A stretch of DNA of 64,000 nucleotides from positions 60,518,622 to 60,582,621 of the forward strand of contig NC_079202.1 in assembly GCF_026745355.1 (NCBI RefSeq), given 5' to 3'. Below are positions 32,125 to 41,700 of this stretch, piece by piece. The DNA comes from Beta vulgaris subsp. vulgaris. Its lineage: Eukaryota; Streptophyta; Magnoliopsida; Caryophyllales; Amaranthaceae. The notes beneath the pieces were generated by a model, which was given only the letters and a program-made list of their open reading frames with translations, did no database searches and was not told the DNA's origin. The position numbers and the translations under genes were made by a program. Within the stretch, counting starts at the first letter, position 1. The number at the start of each line of letters is the position of its first letter.

Positions 32125-33993
32125 TTAGTGGGAGCAGTCATGTCCCCACCATACAGGAGCACAACAGAAACCAGAAATTACCCCGCTACATACTGTTCCA
32201 GGGCAGCATGGATATGTACTAGCATTGCATTCATAACCTTTCACGGTGCACCACTGCCCTGATGCTAAATCTGCAAAATTACAAGGTACAATATTTAATT
32301 TTAAGCATTACTTGAAGCTAAATATTTTTTTTGAGAGAAAACTTGAAGCTAATTTTTTTTTTTTTTAGGGAAAATTTGAAGCTAAATATACACAATTTAT
32401 GCATTTTATAAATTAACTAGTTATTAGGCCCGGATTATGCCCCGGGTAAGAAAAAAAATCATTTATTAATATAATGCTTTATGATAATAACGTTAAATAC
32501 AACTTAGCCTATTGGTTAAAATTTAGTATATGTACTTGAGGTCTTGGGATCAAACCCTGTACTATGCAATTTCTTAATTTTTTTTATTGTACATGGATTA
32601 CATGAACTAAAACTCCCTAGGGAGAGCGTCACGTAGTACAGTTTCTTGTTTTCGCACGCCTATTAATATATTTGTATAGATCAATCGATCTGTTATCCTT
32701 TATCATCCAAAAAATATATTATTCAATGCATATTGAAAGTAGTCTCTAAGTGATAGAGTATAAATCTATTTTTAGGACTCCAACCACCAGCTTAAATTGA
32801 GTTCGTCCTTTGACATAGTATCAGAACGAGCGTGACATAAAGTTCATATGTTCAAATCTCATCCACCCCTCCAGTTTAGAAGAGACTCACAACCCGAGCT
32901 CTTATACCATGTTAAAGGATCAACTCAACCAAAAACATAATTAAACGGATGGTTAGAGTCCCGATAATAGTGTTTTACTCTATCTTTTAGCTAATAATAT
33001 ATATTGCTGTAGTACCAAATAGACGAAATAATACTTTAGTTTAGTGGTAGGGTTGTGGGATCAATTCTCACTATAGACATTCTTTAACCTTACTTTGACA
33101 AATGATTAGTATTGGGTTAACTTGTACAAGATTCCGATCATATACTCCATTATACTCCCATACTCCCACAACTTTAACATGATCTTGCTTGGGTAGCTAT
33201 ATTGGGTTAACTTGTACGAGATTCCGATCATATATAAGATACTCTCCTTTCCAATCTTGAAACAACAATAATAATAACACTATATTAAAAGAAGGTATAA
33301 AGTATCGTTACCTTTTTTTTTTTTGAAAGAAAAGGGATTTCATTAATATTTCGCCAAACGACACTTACAAGTCATTTCTGAAAAACATAAAATTCTAATA
33401 GAAATACATATCACCCTAGAAATGTAAACATCGTAGATTTGACTTAATTTTGCCTTAATAAAAATCTTCATCTGAAGCAATGCAATCTGTGAGTTCGCTC
33501 TGGTTCGGCATACGATCTGCAGATGCGGAAATTTTGGGATGAACGTACTCCAATAGTCTTCCATAATTTTACAGAAGTTGTGAAACCCTAATTCTTCATG
33601 TTGAGTCTCGAACTTCAACCAATGAGAATAATTTCTCATACCTAAAAACAAAAGAACCATACTCACAACTCCCATAGAGGAGAAGGAGATTTCCAAAACA
33701 GAAACTAAAAACCCCATAAAAGGGTTTGAGAAAATCTCATAAAGAGATACTAATTTATTGAACAAAACAAGAAAATGAACTAAAAACTGAAAATAAAAGG
33801 GAAAAAGGGCTTACCATGGATGAAAACATCCATGGCAGCCCCTTAATTGATGAAGAAGGGGTAAGGGAGGCTAGGGTTTTAGAGAGAGAAAAGGAGAGGA
33901 GAGGCTAGGGTTTTTTTAAGTATCGTTACCTGATACCATGAAAATGAGCAGTATCACACAAACTAATAACTTCAGATTTTTGAGGCACGCCAT
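32125..33993 (-). CDS. Secreted eight-cysteine small peptide (two exons)
   Basis: Minus strand: exon 1 is 33993-33930 and exon 2 is 32270-32125, with a GT-AG intron of 1659 bp (TCAG|GTAACG...TTTTGCAG|ATTTAG). The product has 69 residues. Residues 1-21 form a signal peptide with a strong hydrophobic core (LLVCVILLIFMV). The mature part has eight Cys at 29, 36, 43, 44, 49, 57, 58 and 67, spaced C-x6-C-x6-CC-x4-C-x7-CC-x8-C. This resembles knottin-like or other plant cysteine-rich secreted peptides with four disulphides, but no named family is recognised. A TATAAATAG box lies 117 bp upstream. Such peptides are often antimicrobial or signalling; the role here is unknown. A retroelement is inserted at the splice donor (33314-33917). 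Both splice sites are still intact, so expression is possible. Confidence 0.7.
32498..32600 (+). mobile_element. Possible SINE head inside the peptide-gene intron
   Basis: TAGCCTATTGGTTAAA followed about 40 bp later by GGTCTTGGGATCAAACCC resembles Pol III A and B boxes. No tail or target duplication could be found. Weak. Confidence 0.25.
32752..32990. repeat. Two TRIM-like LTR/primer-site units in inverted orientation
   Basis: Left unit: TGATAGAGTATAAATC...CCTTTGACA, then TAGTATCAGAAC, close to the Met-tRNA primer site. Right unit read on the minus strand: GATAGAGTAAAACAC...TTGATCCTTTAACA, then TGGTATAAGAGC. The units face each other with about 90 bp between. The LTR type is that of 3037-3103. 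It lies in the intron of the peptide gene. Confidence 0.5.
33086..33233. repeat. Local duplications in the peptide-gene intron
   Basis: A 29-bp sequence at 33086-33114 (AACCTTACTTTGACAAATGA and following) recurs exactly at 34047-34075, in the leader of the same gene. In addition ATTGGGTTAACTTGTAC.AG and the following 13 bp occur at 33111-33143 and 33201-33233, a 90-bp period tandem copy with one difference. Confidence 0.75.
33314..33917 (-). mobile_element. Short non-LTR retroelement at the peptide-gene splice donor (copy 1)
   Basis: The element reads on the minus strand, with its poly(A) as a T run at 33314-33324 and a 14-bp duplication AAGTATCGTTACCT at 33300-33313 and 33918-33931. It begins with AAACCCTAGCC motifs, then CCATGGATG...CATCCATGG, a perfect hairpin. 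It ends TTAATGAAATCCCTTTTC before the A tail, as plant LINEs do. The ORF 33765-33343 shares its first 60 codons with copy 2 (NKLVSLYEI, then HWLKFETQHE) and then diverges. It encodes no reverse transcriptase, so it must be mobilised in trans. The duplication covers the exon 1/intron junction. Confidence 0.8.
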
Positions 33994-34109
33994 TCTGGTA
34001 AATGATAATCAACTACTTTTACAAATATCACCTCTCAAAAAATAAAAACCTTACTTTGACAAATGATTAGTATTGAAGACTCACTGTTGGCTTTCCATAC
34101 ACATCTTCT

Positions 34110-34118
34110 CTATTTATA
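34110..34118 (-). promoter_or_regulatory. TATA box of the cysteine-rich peptide gene
   Basis: TATAAATAG on the minus strand, a consensus plant TATA box, lies 117 bp before the start codon. This predicts a leader of about 90 nt, which would contain the 29-bp repeat at 34047-34075. The putative promoter is limited upstream by the TIR element ending at 34293. Confidence 0.6.
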
Positions 34119-34292
34119 ATGTCTTTCCAGAATTCCAGTACTATAACTTGTAAGGTCAGCTCGTTATTATTTTTTACCAATTCTGCAGTAAACATAGCTG
34201 GAAACGACCCTAAATTAAAACTTAATAATTATACGAGTATAAAATTTCAGGAAGATGCTAATTAATTTCATTCGATCGCATTATAAAATTAA

Positions 34293-34830
34293 GGGATATT
34301 CCATTTGGTACCATTGAATTTTTGGCTTTTCCAATTGGTACCACTGTTATTTTAAACTTCCACATGATACCACTATAATTTAATATTAATCTTTATCATA
34401 CCATTTTTTCAAGTAAATTGTTAGTTAATGGTTGAATAAGAATACGATTTTGTTTGAGTTTGCATGTTTCTATTTGCAGTTGCAAAAATTTAATAAATTA
34501 AGATTTTAGGGTGTCGTTTTAACCCTTAAAGCTCTATTTTTCAGTCAAAATTTTCATAAAAATGATCATAATATTCTATGTCTTTTTATGTCAAATATGA
34601 CCTCAACTTTGACCTTAACGACTCAAAGAATTACTAAAACCTTAACGCAAATTAAAACATGTAAATCGAAGTAAAACTCTAGCATATTCTAACTTAAATT
34701 AACACTTTACTTAGTTGAATGCTACAATAGAGAATAAATTTAAATTATAGTGGTACCATGTAGAATATCTGAAAAATAGTGGTACCAAATGGAAAAGCCA
34801 AAAGTACAATAGTACCAAATGGAATATCCC
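34293..34830. mobile_element. Mutator-like element with about 90-bp TIRs and 9-bp duplication
   Basis: GGGATATTCCATTTGGTACC at the left and GGTACC/AGTACCAAATGGAATATCCC at the right are inverted; the arms contain three GGTACCA motifs each. A perfect 9-bp duplication TAAAATTAA lies at 34284-34292 and 34831-34839. It is 538 bp and non-coding. It sits about 170 bp upstream of the TATA box of the peptide gene. Confidence 0.8.
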
Positions 34831-35040
34831 TAAAATTAATAGTGTACGTAGCTAGTAGACGCAAACTAGACGTGCTAATACTACTCGTTTATAAATTTAA
34901 GTCAATTATTTTACGTTAATGATCATCGAGTTTCTCAGAAATATACAATGACTATCTATATTTTATATAGTCTTTCATTATAACTTAAAATATTACTCGT
35001 ATTATTTTATAGTCATTCATTCTTTTATTAAAATTTAGAT

Positions 35041-36680
35041 TTAGAAGTTGAGAGCTAGGTTATTCTCTAGTTGGCGTCAAGCTATGTTTGATGAATATAT
35101 GGCGTTAATTAACAATGATACATGGAAATTGATACCTTGCAACTATGACAAGAATTTACTTGAATGTAAGTGCATTTATCGGATTAAGTACAATTCTAAT
35201 GGTTCTGTGGAGCAGTTTAAAGCCAGAATTGTTGTATTTGGCAATCACCATCAGGTAGGTATTGCCTACTATTGTTCACTAAGTTCTTACCATTGTTGTT
35301 TGTCTTAAATGGTCTATTAGTTAATTAGATGTCAAAAATGCTTTTCTTCATGGGTTTTTTCATGAAGAAGCTTATATGCGACAACCTCCGAGTTTCGTTC
35401 ATCCGTTTAAACCAACTCATATTTGTCGTCTTCGTAAGTCCATTCATAATTTGAAACAAGCTCCTCGAGCTTGGTTCTGTCATTTCAACAATTTTCTCTT
35501 ATCTATTGGTTTCAAGTGCGACAGTTGTGACACTTCCATGTTAACTCTCAAATTTCATGGTCATCTCTTCAATCTTCTCTTATATGTCGATGACATTCTT
35601 CTCACTGTTAGTAGTACTGAACTTGTTACAAAATTCATCGTTGTTCTTTCTTCTCAGTTTGCTATAAAGGATTTAGGGGCTCTTCATTATTTCTTAGGTG
35701 TTCAGGCTGTGCGTACTCCATCTGGTTTATTTTTGCCTCAAAATAAGTATATCTCTTATTTACTCCGTAAATTCCATCTTCATACTGTTAAACCAGTGCG
35801 CACACCTGTTGTCTCTAGAGTTACATTGTTTATTCTTGACGGAGACCTCCTTCTTGATCCCACATATTATCGTAGTTTGGTTGGTTCATTGCAGTACTTA
35901 ACTATGACACGTCCAAATGTTGCTTATGCTGTTAATATGGTGTCTCAGTTTATATACATGCTCCTCGTATTACTCACCTTCATGCTATATATGAAAAGAA
36001 TTTTTAGATATCTGCAGGGCACGTTGGATTTTGATCTTGTATTACTTAGCAGCACTTCTTCTACTGTTGTTATTGCCTATTCTGATGCAGATTGGGCAGG
36101 TTGTCCTCACACTCGTCGTTCTACTAATGGTTATGTTGTTTTTCTTGGGAAAAATTTGATTTCCTGGCACTCGAATAATCAACCCATTGTGTCTAAAACC
36201 TCCACTGAAGCTGACTATAGAACAGTTGCATACACAGCTACAAGAACAATTTGGCTCCGCCAACTTCTTGCTAATATCGACCATTTTTCCTTCGACGACA
36301 TGTGATCGTGTGTTGTGATAGTGTCTCTGCTATACTTATCTCACTGCTAACCCAATTCATCATGATCGTAGCAAACATACTGATGTTGATTATTATTTTG
36401 TTCGTAAAATGGTTGTAAAGGGAAGCCTTATTGTTCGACATTTCCTACTCAGTCTCAGATTGCTGATATTTTTAGTAAGGGCCTATTTACTGACTTGTTT
36501 ATTAAACACCGTTCCAATCTATCCGTTGTTTCATCCCGTGATGATTGAAGGGGTGTATTAGAGTAATATTGTATGTAAAAGGATATAAGGGATTTTTCGT
36601 AGTCTTAGATCTTATATTGTAAACACTATATATATTGAATACCAGGGTTAACCTTATTAGGTTAACACAATTATTCTCCA
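35041..36680 (+). mobile_element. Ty1/Copia retrotransposon, 5'-truncated remnant with 3' LTR
   Basis: 35048-35308 encodes the start of the Copia reverse transcriptase (WRQAMFDEYMALINNDTWKL, YRIKYNSNGSVEQFKARIV). After stops (LDVKNAFLHG is still readable at 35325-35355), 35376-36305 carries the rest: QAPRAWF, the catalytic YVDD at codons 70-73, FAIKDLGALHYFLG and the RNase H core (YSDADWAGC, STEADYRTVA). The RNase H tail continues in other frames to 36548. A purine tract (GAAGGGG) precedes a TG...CA segment of about 127 bp at 36554-36680, taken as the 3' LTR. Gag, protease, integrase and the 5' LTR are missing. It is inactive. Confidence 0.85.
36554..36680 (+). repeat. 3' LTR of the Copia remnant
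   Basis: It starts TGTATTAGAG directly after the polypurine tract and ends near TTATTCTCCA. No second copy exists in the window to confirm its length, so the right edge is approximate. Confidence 0.55.
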
Positions 36681-36724
36681 CACTTGTACACATTTTTTTC
36701 CTTTTTTTTAAATTGAAAAAATTT

Positions 36725-37874
36725 GGGAAATTTCCTCAGGTACCCCTGAGGTTTGACGTAATTCCCAAATTACCCCTCACATTTGGGGAATTCCTCAAAT
36801 ACCCCCGAGGTTTGTGTTTGTGCTCAAAATACCCTTACTCTTGACGGAATCCTAACGCCGTTAACTTTTTTTTCTATCTTTCTTCAGTTTCTCTCCTTCC
36901 TCTCACCCTCCTCCATGGATGAACCTCCAAGCTTTCCCTCTCCTCCCACCATCCCCCACCAACCACCCACCCACCCTTACCCCACCAAACCATCTCCTGC
37001 CTCCTCACTCAACCACCCACCCTTACCCAGCCCACCACCCAACGCGAGCCACCACCCACCCAACGCGAGCCACCACCTCTCTAACGCGAGCCACCACTGC
37101 AGCTGGGAAAACAAAACCCCAATTTCGACTAGAAATCCAAATTTTCGAGCAACATTTTTGCAATCAAATTCGAATTAAACCTAGATTATTCGAGCAATCA
37201 AAACTCTAATTCGAGAAACCCATATTTTGCAATTAAATTGGGGAAATTTCGAATTAAACCCATTCGAATTGAATTGGTGGTGGTATGCGAGAGGGAGGGA
37301 GGTGGGTGGTTGGGTGTTTGCGTGAGTGTGGCCGTTGGTGGGTGGTTCGCGCAAGTGGGGCAGTGGTGGGCATGCTGGCTGGTTCGCGCAAGTGGGCCCG
37401 TGGTGGGTGCTTCGTGGAATTTGATGAGGTCGTGGTGACGAGAGGGAGGTGGGATTCGTCCACCATTGATGAGGGGTCAGAGGTTTTTAGAGAAGGAGAG
37501 GAGCGAGAGAGAGAGTGCGACGAAAGAGAGAGAGTGCGACGAAAGAGAGAGAGTACGAGGATGCTGGTGGACGGCGAAGCTCCGGCGAGCGGCGGCCGAG
37601 GCAGGGGCTGCGAGAAAAATGGGGAAAGTTTGGAGGATGGTGGGGGATAGTGGGAGGAGAGAGAAAGCTTGGAGGTTCATCCATAGAGGAGGGTGAGAGG
37701 AAGGAGAGAAACTGAAGAAAGAGAGAAAAAAAAGTTAACGGCGTTAGGGTTCCGTCAAGAGTAAGGGTATTTTGAGCACAAACACAAACCTCGGGGGTAT
37801 CTGAGGAATTCCCCAAATGTGAGGGGTAATTTGGGAATTACGTCAAACCTCAGGGGTACCTGAGGAAATTTCCC
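36725..37874. mobile_element. Mutator-like element with about 235-bp TIRs and GC-rich cargo
   Basis: The arms begin GGGAAATTTCCTCAGGTACC and mirror each other over 36725-36961 and 37637-37874. A 10-bp flank (GAAAAAATTT / AAAAAAATTT) differs at one base. Each arm ends with ATGGATGAACCTCCAAGC, so the TIR includes a potential start codon. The interior (36962-37636) is unusually GC-rich, has three ACGCGAGCCACCACC repeats near 37040 and encodes no recognised domain in its several ORFs. Captured host promoter or leader sequence is possible. Confidence 0.75.
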
Positions 37875-37884
37875 AAAAAAATTT

Positions 37885-38419
37885 CTTTAATGAAAATTGT
37901 ATTTGTACTTCCTCCATTTTTTTAACAGTTGATGTCTTATAAGAGACTGTCTACTTTTAACTTAAAATTAGGCACGACCCAAGTCCAATATTAAGAAGGG
38001 AACATTCTACCTTTTTTTAATATAGTGACTATTTTAATCTATTAAGGAACCAATTTAATTTATTTCGTGACAAATTTAATCTATTCAGTAATGACATTCT
38101 TTAACCCGTTTGGTGACTACTTTAATACGTTCAGTAAGACTATCGTGTTACGTTTTTGAAATTATCTATTGTAGTTTGAGAATCAAGAAATAAAAGGAGA
38201 AGAGAAGGGATGACTAGGATAATGTTGGGTTATAGTGAAACAGAATGGACTTGTAAGAAAATTCATTATTGAGTTCATCTAATTTATGTTAAAATTAGAC
38301 CGTTTTTTCTAATGATTTTTGTTTTTTTAGATGTTACACTTTCAAAATCACGGACTTCTAGGTAATTTTCGCAGAGGAGAGAGATAGAGACAAAGAAAAC
38401 AAAAGGGTCGTATCACCTA
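37885..38419. other. Intergenic with MITE debris
   Basis: 38325-38410 resembles one half of the 4348-type MITE (GATGTTACACTTTCAAAATC, GGACTTCTAGGTAATTTTCG). No gene is supported. Confidence 0.4.
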
Positions 38420-38677
38420 CTCCCTTTGTCACAAAAATGTTGCTACATTTACTTTTTCACAGTTTATGAGATGCAACTTCAAATACCAATATCTTGAGTT
38501 ACATATATGAAAAAAAATATAAAAATTATATATTTGGAAAATACTAATCGAGACGAATCAAATAAGATCCAACATGACTATGGTTTTTCTTATGTATATC
38601 AACTAAATGACAGTCAAAGTTACCAAGTAAATAGTGTCAACGGTCAAAATGTAGCAATGTTTTTGGAACAGAGAGAG
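38420..38677. mobile_element. Stowaway-type MITE abutting LINE A
   Basis: CTCCCTTTGTCACAAAAATG at the left and TTTTTGGAACAGAGAGAG at the right are inverted ends next to TA at 38418-38419 and 38678-38679. Its right end forms part of the 17-bp sequence duplicated when LINE A inserted, so the MITE was there first. Confidence 0.75.
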
Positions 38678-38784
38678 TATGTAAGAATGTTTTTTTGATT
38701 CAAAAAGAGCTACATCAAAAGGAGAAAGAAACGTAGCAAAAGAAAGAAAACCAAACAACAAAAAAGCAGACTAAACAACAAACA

Positions 38785-41700
38785 TTAGGGAGGAACAAGG
38801 CGTGGAAAGGCCACCCCTTGGATATCCTCATCTAAAATACGAGCTAGACCAATAGGAATTAAATCAATGAAGGACATTATGTTTTCTTGAGCGACTCCCT
38901 TATTGGCTAACCAATCCGCCGCGCGGTTTGCTTCACGATATACATGAACTACCTTCACTTCCCAGTCCGACTTGGCGAGCAGCTCACGACATACCATTAT
39001 GTCATGTACATAATTTCCAGCAATTGGTGCATTCTTATTGAGCATTTGAACACAAGTTAAACTGTCAAGTTGAACCTCGAGCTTGTGGATGCGAAGTTCT
39101 CGTGCCAGCTCGATCCCTTTACGAAGTGCCATAATCTCAGCTTTGAGTGCAACGCAGTGTCCGAAGTTGGCAGAGAAGCCTGAAACAAATTTTCCAATGC
39201 AATCTCTAATTAACGCTCCTCCACCGGCCGCACCAGGTGATCCCTTTGCTGCACCATCACTATTCAGTACATACCAGTCACTAGGGGGGTATGCCAAGCC
39301 ACGAATTTCTGGACTTTGGTGCTCGATTCTGGTTGCTGCGATCCAGCTTCTTCCCACCCTCTCCTAGCTTCATTATACCGAACTTGAATGAACGCTCCAT
39401 AGTCAATAGGAATCTCTTGCCTTCTATCAAACACAAAGCAATTTCTCCACCTCCAAATCCACCATAAAGTCACACCAAACATAGTATTCCAGTGATCATC
39501 CATGTTAGAACTCACATTACTCACATTTGATTCAATCCATTCTTTGAGACCATAATTGAAAAAGGACAAAGAATGAGCAGGACCACCTATTTTGCGCCAC
39601 ACAAGGCGTGCAGCGGGACAATCTCTTAAAATGTGTAACGTGGATTCTTCATCAGCACCACAAATATAACACTTCGGCTCATCTGTCATGCGACGTTTGT
39701 AACGGTTCAGATTGCCAAGAACACGGTCATGGCAAGCAACCCACATGAATGCGCGAATACGTTGCTGAACCGGTGCATTCCATATTGCTTTCCAACACTT
39801 CTCATCAAGAGTGTCACTGTCATGACGCATTAGACTAAAGGCGGATCGAATAGAAAATTTACCTTGCTTAGCGTCCTTCCAGTACACGAGGTCAGCCATC
39901 TCAGGGTCATTTTTTAACTCGAATGCTTGAATTAATTTCAGCGTGTCTTGGTGCAGAAAAGGGGCAATAGTATCCCATTTCCAGCCTGTAGAGTGATCCC
40001 ACATTTCATCTACTGTAGCCCCAGCTAACTCCGGTGGAATAGGCTGCAAAACATGATTGGAAAGAGGTTTATCAATCGCCCAAGCATGATTCCAAAAAAG
40101 CGTTGAACGTCCATTACCCACTGCCATTTTTAAACCTTCACAAAGGAGCCTAGAATTCTCTGTTATTCCCCTCCAAACATTTGAAGCCCCAGATTTGCTA
40201 GTGAACATATCTATATCACAGCGACCCTTGCAGTACTTAGCTCTTATAACCCGTGACCACAATGCATTGGGCTCAGAAAGAACTCGCCAGCCGAGTTTGG
40301 TTAGGAACGCACCATTAGCTTGTTGCGCAGAGCGGATCCCAATACCTCCATGTTGTCTTGGCTTTTGAAGAGTTTCCCAAGAGAGCAAATGAGTTTTCCT
40401 CCTGTCTTCATCTCCACCCCAAATGAACTTCCTTGTTTTTCTATCAATTTCCTCGCAAACATTACGAGGAATTTTTGCAGACTGCATTGAATAATTAGCT
40501 AGAGTTGACAACGTAGATTTTGCCAACGTCATTCTCCCAGCCAATGAGAGATATTTAGTCTTCCATCCCGCAAGTCTCCTATCAATTTTTTCACACAAAT
40601 GACTAAATGTTTCTTTAGTCACTCTACTAGTGAGAGTTGGCATTCCCAAGTACATACCCAAATCTGAGGTGGACTCCATTGCTAAGGCCGCTGCAATATT
40701 TTCTTGTGTTTGAGCATTAACATTTTTGGAAAAGAAAACCCGAGATTTAGCGAGGCTAACACATTGTCCTGAAGCCTCACAAAATCGACTTAAACAATCA
40801 TGAATTACAGAAGCTTGATCAACATCAGCTTCCGCAAATAATATAATATCATCTGCGAAAAACAGATTTGACAATAACGGACCATTTCTGCTAGCACGAA
40901 TTGGTTTCCATCTTTTCTGTAAAATTGCTTCCTCTATGGTCTGATAAAGTCTTTCCATGCACATAACAAACAGATAAGGTGACAGTGGGTCACCTTGACG
41001 TATACCACGGCTTGGATGAAATCTTTGAGAAGGTTCTCCATTCCAGATAACTCGCAATGAAGCAGAAGTCACGCACTCCATGATAACATTCACTAATAAA
41101 ATTGGCAGGTTCATTTGAGTTAGAGTATCTCTGATAAACGACCTTCTCAATCGATCATATGCTTTTTCAAAATCGATTTTAAGGGCCATGAAACCTCTAA
41201 CTCCTTGTTTACGCTGCATATCGTGTGTAGAACCTCCTGGACAATCACTATGTTGTCCGTGATTTGCCGCCCTGGAACAAAGCTGGCTTGAGTGTTTGAG
41301 ATAAGAACTGGAAGATGAGGTTTAATGCGATTTACCAGAGCTTTGGAAATAATCTTGTAAGACACATTACACAATCCAATTGGACGAAATTGAGTCGCTG
41401 TCTCTGGGTTATTTTTTTTAGGCAGCAAAACGATATTAGTTTCATTCAGGTGTTCAGGAAAACCTTTGCCTTCAAGGACCGATAGTACCATGTCATATAC
41501 ACTTTTCGCAACCGTTGTCCAGTGTTTTTGGAAGAAAAGAGCTTGAAACCCGTCAGGCCCAGGGGCTTTAAGCGACCCCATATTATTCACCACTTCATCA
41601 ATTTCCAGCTTACCAAAAGGTTTGGATAAGGCCTCCCAATCACGACTGGAAAGCTCTGGGAAGATATCACTAGGGACATTAAAGGCTTCAGGCTCATTGT

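Noticed and set aside
32420..32450. Helitron end
   Set aside because: A GGCCCGGATTATGCCCCGGG palindrome is present, but there is no TC start, no CTRR end and no A/T target context that can be verified.
35041..36680. Complete, active Copia element
   Set aside because: The 5' LTR, gag, protease and integrase are absent, and stops interrupt the reverse transcriptase near 35309-35375.
37254..37816. Several overlapping ORFs on both strands in the Mutator-like element
   Set aside because: They are low-complexity Arg/Glu/Pro/Ser frames caused by GC-rich and GAGA-type repeats and mirror each other across the arms.
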